Of a DNA stretch of 27,416 nt, positions 7,687-14,724 are shown in pieces (position 1 is the stretch's first letter; every line of letters starts with the position of its first letter). The position numbers were made by a program, and so were the translations under genes. The stretch is taken from contig CAZAWA010000020.1 in NCBI GenBank assembly GCA_964488675.1, positions 1 to 27,416 of the forward strand, written 5' to 3'. Under the pieces are notes generated by a model. The model was given only the letters and a program-made list of their open reading frames with translations, was not told the DNA's origin and ran no database searches. This DNA is from QZKY01 sp964488675 (GTDB taxonomy: Bacteria; Pseudomonadota; Gammaproteobacteria; Burkholderiales; Burkholderiaceae_D).

Positions 7687-8970
7687 ATGGAAACGTTGAC
7701 GCCACAGTCGCTTCGCCGACTGCTGTTCAAGCGCTTGCTGCTGGCAGGCTTTGGTTTTAGCCTGGTGGCTGCCGTGTGCTCCTACTATCTGGAAACCTGG
7801 CAAGTTGAAACAGCGGCCTTCGAATCGGCGCTTGAAAGTGCCAGGCATTTTGAGGAACCCAAAACCAGGGAGCATCTGATTCAATTTCGCGGGCATAACC
7901 ACCCGGATTTGGCGCGCTTGCTAAACAATTCCCATTTTGTCGCAATCAGGGTATTTTCTTCTGACGGCCAGGTTTTGAGCGAGGCGTGGAAACCTGTCCC
8001 AGAAAGTTTGCAATCGACAGTAACCGCGCATGTTCATGATTTTCCACGAACGGGAACAAGTCACCGCAACTGGCTTCGCAGCGGCGGAGAGGATTTTGTA
8101 CAGGTTGTTTTGCCGCTTGCAGAACCTGGCGGTAAACCCATGGCCTATTTCGAGGGCATTTATCGCATCGACGCGCGAATGCAACAGGCACAAAAAGAGC
8201 GCATCAGAAACAGTAGTGTCATTGCATTGGTATCCGCTTTTGCGGCATCCATAATGCTATATCCGATACTACTTGGCCTGACGCGCCGTTCAATGTCGCT
8301 TTCACAATCATTGCTCGAATCGAATATCGAGTTGATGCAAACCCTCGGCAGTGCGATTGCCATGCGAGATTCAGACACGGATTCGCATAATTATCGTGTC
8401 ACCCTTTATACCGTCAGACTCGCTGAATTCATGCGCCGGCCAGACAACGAAATCATGGAACTGATAGCCGGCGCCTTTCTGCACGATATTGGCAAGATCG
8501 GCATTTCGGATCAGATTTTGCTCAAGCCCGGGAAGTTGACGCCAGACGAGTTCGAAACCATGAAACGGCATGTCACACTCGGGCAAGAAATCATTGCCCA
8601 TAACAGCTGGCTGCTGAAGGCGCGCACGATCGTCGGCCACCACCATGAAAAATTTAATGGTTCCGGCTACCCGGATGGTCTTCGGGGACATGACATCCCG
8701 TTCAGTGCTCGCCTGTTCGCCGTTGTTGATGTGTTTGATGCGTTGACTTCAAAAAGGCCTTACAAGGCAGTTTTGCCACTGCCTGAAGCCATCAAGATCA
8801 TCGAGGATGAAAGCGGCAGTCACTTTGATCCGGAAATTGTTGAGGTGTTCCTGCAGCAGGCAGATCGCCTGTACGATGAAATCGGGTGCGCATCCCGCAA
8901 TGTGTTGCAAAGAAAGCTCGCGCAAGCGGTGCAAAAATATTTCGGGCGGGATACTTCGGCGACAGGTTGA
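7687..8970 (+). CDS. Membrane-bound HD-GYP domain protein, probable cyclic-di-GMP phosphodiesterase
   Basis: A 427-residue protein with a membrane segment at about residues 18-36, a periplasmic sensor region of about 140 residues that I do not recognise, a second membrane segment near 178-200, and a C-terminal HD-GYP domain. The metal-binding HD pair is His266-Asp267 in HDIGKIGI; HHHEKFNGSGYPDGLRG follows, with GYP at 327-329, then DVFDALTSKRPYK. All core motifs look intact, so hydrolysis of cyclic-di-GMP is likely (family knowledge). There is no strong ribosome site before the ATG, so the start is less certain. It lies 47 bases after the chaperone gene, which suggests a shared transcript and a link between metal stress and surface-attached or motile lifestyle (inference). 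Confidence 0.88.
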   Translation: METLTPQSLRRLLFKRLLLAGFGFSLVAAVCSYYLETWQVETAAFESALESARHFEEPKTREHLIQFRGHNHPDLARLLNNSHFVAIRVFSSDGQVLSEAWKPVPESLQSTVTAHVHDFPRTGTSHRNWLRSGGEDFVQVVLPLAEPGGKPMAYFEGIYRIDARMQQAQKERIRNSSVIALVSAFAASIMLYPILLGLTRRSMSLSQSLLESNIELMQTLGSAIAMRDSDTDSHNYRVTLYTVRLAEFMRRPDNEIMELIAGAFLHDIGKIGISDQILLKPGKLTPDEFETMKRHVTLGQEIIAHNSWLLKARTIVGHHHEKFNGSGYPDGLRGHDIPFSARLFAVVDVFDALTSKRPYKAVLPLPEAIKIIEDESGSHFDPEIVEVFLQQADRLYDEIGCASRNVLQRKLAQAVQKYFGRDTSATG

Positions 8971-8984
8971 AAGCCGTGTACAAA

Positions 8985-9008
8985 GTCAGCAAGCGTTGCA
9001 TGGCTGAC
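8985..9008. repeat. Short inverted repeat between the HD-GYP and beta-propeller genes
   Basis: GTCAGC (8985-8990) and GCTGAC (9003-9008) form a 6-bp inverted repeat around a 12-base centre. There is no T-run. It could be a weak hairpin or an operator; nothing decides this. Confidence 0.3.
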
Positions 9009-9042
9009 GCTTATAAATACACATATTTATCGGAGATTTTTT

Positions 9043-10152
9043 ATGAGTAAACATATGAAGGCAGCATCTATCTTTGTCCTGGCCGCCCTTCTCGCCGCAT
9101 GTTCTTCTCTGGGAAGCCTCAATCAGGAACGCCCTGTTAGCGACCGTTCGGTCTCCGCTCCATCCATCCCGACAGTGACCTCGAATCAGGGGTTCGTGTA
9201 CACCGCAAATGAGAATGACAACACTATCAGCGCAGTTGACATTGAAACGGGGCATGTCAAGAACATCGCCACAAATATCACACCGCACAACATCCAGATT
9301 TCGAGCGATGGCAAAACCTTGCTCGCTGTCGGGCCTGCAGCCCACGCTGTCGCTCACCAATCTTCAGCGAAAACGCCAACGCCTCGCCAAAAGGCTCGCG
9401 GCAAACTCCTGATAATCGACGCAGAGACATTGGCGCCTGAGAAAACCGCAGAGATTGAAATTGGACATCATCCCGCGCATGTCATTGTTGATTGGCAAGG
9501 CAGGCTTGCTTATACGACGAACTCTGATGACAACACCGTGGTTGTCATAGATATACCGCTGAAGAAAGTCGTCGCCACGATCAAGACTGGAGCCTTCCCG
9601 CACGGTCTGCGCATGAGTCCAAACGGGCGTGAAATTTACGTGGCGAATGTCAAGGATGGCAGTGTATCGGTGATAGATACCAAGTTTTCAAGGGAGGGAG
9701 GTCGCATACCGGCCGGAAAAGCCCCTGTGCAGGTGGCCTTTACGCCAAATGGCCACCATGTCTATGTGACTTTGCGGGATGAAAATAAGGTCGCCGTAAT
9801 TGACACAGCCAGCCGCAAAACTCTCGCAACAATTGCAGTCGGTCGCAAGCCTATCCAGATATATGTCTCGCCTGACGGAAAATATGCCTATGTCGCCAAT
9901 CAGGGCACGGCAGTTGAACCTGACAATACTGTGTCCGTAATTGATACCCAAAAGAATGTTGTGATAGCGACGATAACAACCGGAAATGGAGCGCACGGCG
10001 TCGTATTGAGTGATGATGGCAAGCGTGCGTATATTTCCAACATTGCAGACAACACCGTATCCATAATCGACACGGCGCGCAACCGGGTGATCGGCAATAT
10101 CAATGTCGGCAAGGGCCCCAATGGAATTACGTTCCGGCGCACGAGTCAATGA
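9043..10152 (+). CDS. YVTN-family beta-propeller lipoprotein
   Basis: A 369-residue exported lipoprotein. The signal sequence ends in the lipobox LLAAC with the lipidated Cys at residue 20. From about residue 50 onward there are repeated blades of the YVTN/NHL-like type, each with a pattern such as AYVANQGT.., NTVSVIDT and VVATITTG, giving about seven blades of a propeller resembling the cytochrome cd1/SMP-30 fold. No haem motif is present, so it is not a cytochrome. Such proteins usually bind partners or surface components; the role here is unknown. The start has a GGAG ribosome site; the ATG at 9055 is a less likely alternative. A hairpin at 10220-10249 may end its transcript. Confidence 0.88.
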   Translation: MSKHMKAASIFVLAALLAACSSLGSLNQERPVSDRSVSAPSIPTVTSNQGFVYTANENDNTISAVDIETGHVKNIATNITPHNIQISSDGKTLLAVGPAAHAVAHQSSAKTPTPRQKARGKLLIIDAETLAPEKTAEIEIGHHPAHVIVDWQGRLAYTTNSDDNTVVVIDIPLKKVVATIKTGAFPHGLRMSPNGREIYVANVKDGSVSVIDTKFSREGGRIPAGKAPVQVAFTPNGHHVYVTLRDENKVAVIDTASRKTLATIAVGRKPIQIYVSPDGKYAYVANQGTAVEPDNTVSVIDTQKNVVIATITTGNGAHGVVLSDDGKRAYISNIADNTVSIIDTARNRVIGNINVGKGPNGITFRRTSQ

Positions 10153-10524
10153 AGCGCATACCTGGAGCAAGTTGAATGCCTGAAAAAATACCGCGCAACA
10201 AGCTGGATGCCAAGGCAAAGGCGGTTATTTATTCCTGATCAAAACCGCCCTGATCGGATCCAGGGACTCCGTGTCGCGCGTGGTCGGTATTCAGCAAGTA
10301 CAGGTAATCAAATTTCAGAGCACCAGCAGGAATGCTGTGTTCGCAGGACCAATCAAGCAAAGAGATGATGTATATCAATCCGGGCCATTTTGTAATGATG
10401 GCGTCATATTTCTGTAAGGATATGATTTGTAAGTTATCACTTAACTCAAGACAGTAGCGTCCATTAATGGATAGAGAGTTGAATCGCAAGGCGTTTCATG
10501 GGGATGCGCTGTTAAGGGCAGGCG
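10153..10524 (+). other. Gene-free region before the N-ATPase operon
   Basis: This 372-base stretch is less GC-rich than its neighbours. It holds a hairpin at 10220-10249 (GGCGGTT with AACCGCC, 16-base loop, no T-run), a possible weak end signal for the beta-propeller gene, and the activator box at 10391. I see no convincing gene: a minus-strand open frame at 10229-10489 has no recognisable similarity or good ribosome site and covers the promoter. Confidence 0.5.
10391..10435 (+). promoter_or_regulatory. Shared 11-bp direct-repeat activator box plus -10 (copy 2), N-ATPase operon promoter
   Basis: TGTAAT (10391), GCGTCA (10401) and TCTGT (10411) are identical to copy 1 at the same spacing; 22 of the first 29 bases match. 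The -10 position holds TAAGTT (10430-10435). Transcription would begin near 10442, about 83 bases before the small ORF at 10525 and ahead of atpD. The third repeat is GTAAG instead of GTCGG. Confidence 0.65.
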
Positions 10525-10698
10525 ATGATGTTGGAACTAAAGCACTGGATTGAGAAGAATGCTGCGACTGTGTTCCGGGTTGACATGTTAATGAACAACG
10601 CCTTTCTAGGTTTTCGTGGCGAATTATTTAGGCGAAAGGCAGTCTTAATAGGAACTCCTGGCGAGGTTTTCAAATTGTTTGGAAAAGAAATTCTCTAG
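10525..10698 (+). CDS. Small 57-residue protein at the head of the N-ATPase operon
   Basis: An open frame starting at an ATG with a good ribosome site (AAGGGCAGG just upstream) and ending at TAG 30 bases before atpD. The product is MMLELKHWIEKNAATVFRVD followed by about 37 residues ending in KLFGKEIL. It is basic, has no signal peptide, and is probably amphipathic rather than membrane-spanning. I do not recognise a family. It is the first reading frame after the predicted promoter. It may be a real small subunit or regulator, or a translated leader that sets atpD expression. It is too short to judge by composition alone. Confidence 0.5.
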   Translation: MMLELKHWIEKNAATVFRVDMLMNNAFLGFRGELFRRKAVLIGTPGEVFKLFGKEIL

Positions 10699-10728
10699 CG
10701 TTGCTGAATTCGTAAAGGATAAGTCGCC

Positions 10729-12243
10729 ATGCCAGTCGATCCCGTTTGCGGAATGACCGTCGAAAAAGATACAGCAGCCGGCGTGTTGACCGATGCCGGA
10801 GAAACTTTCTATTTCTGTTCTACGGGATGCCTGAATCAGTATGCTGTCAAGTTGGAGGAGCAACGGCGCCTGGAACACGCAAGTGTTGAGATCGGAAAAA
10901 TCAGCCAGATCCACGGGCCCGTCGTGGATATTGTTTGCGATCGGCTCCCGCCTCTGCACCAGGCGCTTTATGCGCGTGTAGAACGCGAAATCTATACCTT
11001 CGAAGCACACCAGCATCTAGATGAAAAGCACGTCAGGGCGATCACCCTGAACAAAACAGCGGGATTAAAGCGAGGACTGCCTGTTTTCGACACGGGCGCT
11101 TCATTACAGGTGTCTGCTTCGCCGGATTGTCTTGGGCGATTATTGAACGTCTTTGGCCATCCCCTGGATGGAGGCTCGCCGCTATCGGCCGTCGAATCCC
11201 GATCCATCTTGGCCAAGCCCGCCCCAATACACGAAACCGTCAATGCCAAGGGCATCCTGGAAACTGGCATCAAGGTCATTGATTTGCTTGCTCCCTTCAT
11301 TCGGGGCGGGAAAACCGGCCTGTTCGGAGGAGCGGGTGTCGGCAAGACCGTTCTCATCATGGAGTTCATGCACGCCATCGTTGCCCTCCATCAGGGCGTG
11401 TCCGTTTTTGCGGGGATTGGCGAGCGCATACGCGAAGGGCATGAATTGTGGCACGAGATGCAGGATGCCGGCGTTATGCCGCAAACGCTGATGGTTTTCG
11501 GACAGATGGACGAGTCGCCTGGCGTGCGCTTTCGGGTGGGCATGACTGCGCTGACGTATGCCGAGTACTTGCGCGACACCTTGCACAAAGAGGTATTGCT
11601 GCTAATGGACAACGTCTTTCGCTTTGTCCAGGCCGGCAGCGAAATCTCCGGGCTGCTGGAAAGAATGCCGGCCACGGTCGGCTATCAGCCGACGCTGATG
11701 ACGGAAGTCGCTGAGATGCAGGATCGCATTATCTCCACGACACGAGGGGACATCACCTCGGTGCAGGCTATCTATGTTCCGGCCGATGACATGACCGACC
11801 CGGCTGTCAGCGCGATCCGAAGTCATCTTGATACAACTGTCATCCTTTCACGAACGCAGGCCAGCAAGGGGATTTACCCGGCGGTCGACCCGCTTCAGTC
11901 GACCAGCAAGATGATGGATCGGCATTTCCTGGGAGATCGCCACTACGCCGTTGCCAAGGGCGTGCGCGAGCATCTGGCGCGTTATCACGAACTGGAAGAC
12001 ATCATAATGATGCTCGGCATGGAAGAACTCTCAGAAAACGACCGCACAGTCGTACTGCGAGCGCGCAAGCTGCAACGCTATCTGACCCAGCCGTTTCACG
12101 TGGTGACCCAGCATACGGGAATTGCCGGAGCAACAGTCCCGTTGGATGTCACGTTACGTGATTGCGATGCCTTCATGGCCGGAAAGTACGACGACTTGCC
12201 GGAAGACCGCTGCTACATGCGCGGTGCCATGCAAGGAGAGTGA
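10729..12243 (+). CDS. atpD: N-ATPase beta subunit with N-terminal YHS metal-binding domain
   Basis: Catalytic subunit of an N-type F1Fo ATPase, 504 residues. Residues 1-45 are a YHS domain (DPVCGMTV with Cys7, then FYFCSTGC with Cys30 and Cys34), like that on the copper ATPase at 4989. The beta subunit proper starts near residue 51 (ASVEIGKISQIHGPVVDI). The P-loop GGAGVGKT is at 200-207; LLMDNVFRFVQAGSEISGLLERMPATVGYQPTL-type sequence follows, and GMEELSEND corresponds to the DELSEED region. All catalytic parts look intact. The ATG is preceded by AAGGAT, and no other Met with a ribosome site lies between the domains, so the fusion is real in this sequence. F1 would carry three such domains. 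It is first of the atp genes, as is usual for N-ATPases. Confidence 0.95.
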   Translation: MPVDPVCGMTVEKDTAAGVLTDAGETFYFCSTGCLNQYAVKLEEQRRLEHASVEIGKISQIHGPVVDIVCDRLPPLHQALYARVEREIYTFEAHQHLDEKHVRAITLNKTAGLKRGLPVFDTGASLQVSASPDCLGRLLNVFGHPLDGGSPLSAVESRSILAKPAPIHETVNAKGILETGIKVIDLLAPFIRGGKTGLFGGAGVGKTVLIMEFMHAIVALHQGVSVFAGIGERIREGHELWHEMQDAGVMPQTLMVFGQMDESPGVRFRVGMTALTYAEYLRDTLHKEVLLLMDNVFRFVQAGSEISGLLERMPATVGYQPTLMTEVAEMQDRIISTTRGDITSVQAIYVPADDMTDPAVSAIRSHLDTTVILSRTQASKGIYPAVDPLQSTSKMMDRHFLGDRHYAVAKGVREHLARYHELEDIIMMLGMEELSENDRTVVLRARKLQRYLTQPFHVVTQHTGIAGATVPLDVTLRDCDAFMAGKYDDLPEDRCYMRGAMQGE

Positions 12244-12244
12244 C

Positions 12245-12640
12245 ATGCGTACCTTTACGCTTCATTTGCAAGGCAGCACACAATATGAGCGCGTCGACAA
12301 CGTCGTCAGCTTTGTCGCCAAGGACCAGTCTGGCAGCTTCGGAATTATGCCCGGGCACGAACGCATGATGACATCCCTTCAAACAGGGCTTGCACGCTTT
12401 CGCATGGCTGACCAATCGTGGCGGTTTCTGGCGCTTCCCGGTGGCTTGCTGTACTTCGTTGGCAACGAACTTTACATCAGCATGCGACGTTACTTACTCG
12501 GGGAAGATTTAAAGAAGATCAGTTTGGCGCTTGAGAGCGAATTGGTGGCGGAAGAAGAAAAGCTGCATTCGGTGAGAGAAAGCCTGGTGCGCCTTGAAGA
12601 GGAAATGCTAAAGCGCATGTGGAACATGCAAAAAGGGTGA
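12245..12640 (+). CDS. atpC: N-ATPase epsilon subunit
   Basis: A 131-residue epsilon subunit of the F1 central stalk, couples gamma rotation and can inhibit ATP hydrolysis. The N-terminal beta-sandwich is visible (FTLHLQGS, GSFGIMPGHERMMTSLQTG, FLALPGGLLYFVGNELYI), followed by a helical C-terminal part (residues about 90-130). It starts one base after the atpD stop, with AAGGAG as ribosome site inside the end of atpD. The order D-C at the head of the operon is the mark of N-ATPases; in housekeeping atp operons D and C come last. Confidence 0.9.
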   Translation: MRTFTLHLQGSTQYERVDNVVSFVAKDQSGSFGIMPGHERMMTSLQTGLARFRMADQSWRFLALPGGLLYFVGNELYISMRRYLLGEDLKKISLALESELVAEEEKLHSVRESLVRLEEEMLKRMWNMQKG

Positions 12641-12642
12641 AT

Positions 12643-12942
12643 ATGCCAGCTCTGCACGACAAGCCCTTGCCGGATGACGCAAAAGCCTTCAAGGATCAGC
12701 TCGACAAGGAAATAAGAAAAATCGAGCAGGCCGAGAAGAAACGCCCCACTTTGCTTGCAGAGTCGGCTTACGTTGGGGTACTGGGTCTCTTATTTGTCCT
12801 GCCGGTGGTGGCAGGCGCCTATCTCGGAAAGTGGCTGGATGAGTTGTTTGCCGGGTACTCCATCCGCTGGACCATAAGCCTTATATTGCTTGGGGTCGCG
12901 GTAGGGGGGATGAACGTGTATTTTTTCGTGCGAAGAAAGTAG
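12643..12942 (+). CDS. atpQ: AtpQ (AtpI/AtpZ-like) N-ATPase accessory membrane protein
   Basis: A 99-residue protein with a charged N-terminal helix (residues about 10-40) and two membrane segments at about 47-66 and 75-95. The pattern YVGVLGLLFVLPVVAGAYLG followed by a second helix is that of the AtpI/AtpZ family, called AtpQ in N-ATPase operons. These proteins are thought to help assemble the c-ring or move Mg2+. It starts two bases after the atpC stop, with AAAGGG as ribosome site. In the usual order atpR follows; here the next gene, 8 bases on, is atpB. Confidence 0.8.
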   Translation: MPALHDKPLPDDAKAFKDQLDKEIRKIEQAEKKRPTLLAESAYVGVLGLLFVLPVVAGAYLGKWLDELFAGYSIRWTISLILLGVAVGGMNVYFFVRRK

Positions 12943-12950
12943 AGGGCAAG

Positions 12951-13637
12951 ATGAATCAGGCTTCCACGTTCGTCACCAACGTTTTTTACATTGGGCCATT
13001 GGTCATCACGAATACCGTGGTCACTACCTGGGCGATCATGGCGATCCTGGTCATAGCCGCCTGGCTGACGACTCGGCGATTGAGCTTAAAGCCCGGGCCG
13101 AGCCAGGTGGTGGCGGAAGGGGTAGTGGGTGCAATCGAAGGGGCCGTCAAAGCGGTTTTGCCCAACCATGCCAGTCAAGTTACGCCTTTCATAGGTACCT
13201 TGTGGCTATTCATCGGGGTCGCCAATCTGGCGAGCTTGATTCCCGGGGTCAGGTCACCCACCGGGGACTTGTCGTTAACGGCCGGTCTGGCCATTCTGGT
13301 GTTCCTGTCGGTTCACTGGTACGGGCTGCGAGCTCATGGGGTCAAGGCGTATTTGCGCCACTATTTGAAGCCAAACCCGATTCTGCTGCCTTTTCACATC
13401 ATTAGCGAAATATCCCGCACGGTGGCACTGGCGGTGCGGCTCTTCGGAAACGTCTTCTCCCTGCAAATGGCCGCTCTTTTGGTGCTGCTGGTGGCGGGGT
13501 TTCTGGCGCCTGTGCCGATATTGATGCTTCATATCATCGAAGCACTCGTACAGGCGTACATTTTTGGTGTGCTTTCACTGATCTACGTTGCCGGAAGCAT
13601 CCAGTCCCAAGAACTTCAACAACAAGCACAGGAGTAA
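12951..13637 (+). CDS. atpB: N-ATPase subunit a
   Basis: A 228-residue membrane subunit of Fo that forms the two ion half-channels against the c-ring. About five to six membrane segments are visible. The essential arginine is Arg163 in LAVRLFGNVFS, and the last helix has the conserved HIIEALVQAYIFGVLSLIYVA, with Glu197 and Gln201. GTLWLFIGVANLASLIPGVRSPTGDL is typical of the family. Everything needed for ion transport appears intact. The stop is 5 bases before atpE, whose ribosome site AGGAG overlaps it. Confidence 0.93.
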   Translation: MNQASTFVTNVFYIGPLVITNTVVTTWAIMAILVIAAWLTTRRLSLKPGPSQVVAEGVVGAIEGAVKAVLPNHASQVTPFIGTLWLFIGVANLASLIPGVRSPTGDLSLTAGLAILVFLSVHWYGLRAHGVKAYLRHYLKPNPILLPFHIISEISRTVALAVRLFGNVFSLQMAALLVLLVAGFLAPVPILMLHIIEALVQAYIFGVLSLIYVAGSIQSQELQQQAQE

Positions 13638-13642
13638 AGCGT

Positions 13643-13909
13643 ATGAACGACATGACATGGTTTACCAGTATCTCCACCGCAGTAGCGGTTCTGGGCATCG
13701 CTATTGGCATTTGCCTGCCTGCAGTGGCCATGGGGCGTGCCATCAGCCAAGCCTTGGATGCGATTGCGCGACAACCAGAGGCCGAAAGGGGGATCATGAG
13801 AACGTTGTTCATTGGTCTGGCGATGATTGAATCCCTGGCCATTTATGTTCTGGTGGTGGTTCTGATCGTCCTGTTCCGCAACCCCTTGCTGGAATACCTG
13901 GTGAAGTAG
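13643..13909 (+). CDS. atpE: N-ATPase c subunit, probable H+ type
   Basis: An 88-residue hairpin of two membrane helices joined by the polar loop ARQPEA (42-47). The ion-binding carboxylate is Glu63, followed by Ser64-Leu65 and Tyr68. Compared with the Na+-binding c subunit of Ilyobacter tartaricus (Gln32, Glu65, Ser66, Thr67, Tyr70), the positions correspond to Met30, Glu63, Ser64, Leu65 and Tyr68. Loss of the Gln and Thr ligands argues for H+ rather than Na+ coupling (inference). The second helix (MIESLAIYVLVVVLIVLF) is closer to chloroplast/cyanobacterial H+ c subunits. The number of subunits per ring cannot be told. Confidence 0.93.
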   Translation: MNDMTWFTSISTAVAVLGIAIGICLPAVAMGRAISQALDAIARQPEAERGIMRTLFIGLAMIESLAIYVLVVVLIVLFRNPLLEYLVK

Positions 13910-13962
13910 CTGTTTTTGCCCGCTACCGATATTCATTTATAAATAAAGAATAAGGGCAGGCC

Positions 13963-14724
13963 GTGGAATTCAATGGCACGACTTTCGTTCTCGAGATCAT
14001 CAATTTTCTGGTATTGATGTGGCTGCTGCATTATTTCTTTTTCAAACCGGTTAAAGACGTCATCATCAAAAGGAAAGAGCACATTGACCAGTCTCTGGCC
14101 GATGTGCAAGGCGAACAATCTCGGATTGAACAATTAAAGCAACAATACGAAAACCGTGTCAATGAGTGGGAAACGGAGAAAAGTCAGTACCGCGAGCAAT
14201 TGCACCGTGTAATCGACAACGAGCGCAAACGCCTGATGGATCTGCTTCACCAGGAATTGGACGATGAGCGCCAGAAATTTCGAAATCTGGAAGCAAAGCG
14301 CAATACGGAGATTCGCCTGAACCTGGAGAAAGAGGCGGCTGTCGATGGCGCGCGGTTTCTCACCCAGCTGCTGATGCGACTGGCCACGCCAGAAATCGAA
14401 GCGTGCATCGTCGATATGGTGATCGAGGATCTGCGGGAGATGCCAAAGCACGATTTGCAATCGCTGCAAGAAGCCTGTCGGCCCGAAGAAGAAAGCGTGA
14501 AGGTATTCAGCCGATATCCCATCGATGCTGCGCGGCGCCAACACATGAATACCGCGCTTAGCGAGGCTGTCGGACAAACGGTCGCGTGCGAATTCATGGA
14601 GTTACCGGATTTGGTAGCAGGCATACGCATCAGCATTGGACCATGGATCGTGCGGGCCAGCCTTCGCGACGAACTGAAATTTTTTGAAGAGAATTACCAT
14701 GCCAGCAGAGCAAACAACGAGTGA
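13963..14724 (+). CDS. atpF: N-ATPase subunit b with delta-like C-terminal domain
   Basis: A 253-residue peripheral stalk protein, longer than a normal b subunit of about 160. It begins at GTG 13963 after the ribosome site AGGGCAGG. A single membrane helix (residues about 9-27) is followed by a long charged coiled coil to about residue 125, then a globular part that resembles subunit delta: LTQLLMRLATPEIEACIVD and, at the end, LVAGIRISIGPWIVRASLRDEL. This replaces a separate atpH, which is absent here, as in other N-ATPases. The last 26 bases overlap atpA. Confidence 0.9.
   Translation: MEFNGTTFVLEIINFLVLMWLLHYFFFKPVKDVIIKRKEHIDQSLADVQGEQSRIEQLKQQYENRVNEWETEKSQYREQLHRVIDNERKRLMDLLHQELDDERQKFRNLEAKRNTEIRLNLEKEAAVDGARFLTQLLMRLATPEIEACIVDMVIEDLREMPKHDLQSLQEACRPEEESVKVFSRYPIDAARRQHMNTALSEAVGQTVACEFMELPDLVAGIRISIGPWIVRASLRDELKFFEENYHASRANNE

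Noticed and set aside
10229..10489. Minus-strand 86-residue open frame before the N-ATPase operon
   Set aside because: No recognisable family, no convincing ribosome site, and it lies across the activator box and predicted promoter of the opposite strand.
12122..12244. Upstream extension of the atpC frame into atpD
   Set aside because: The extra residues are out-of-frame translation of atpD; the epsilon subunit begins at MRTFTLHLQ (12245) with AAGGAG before it.
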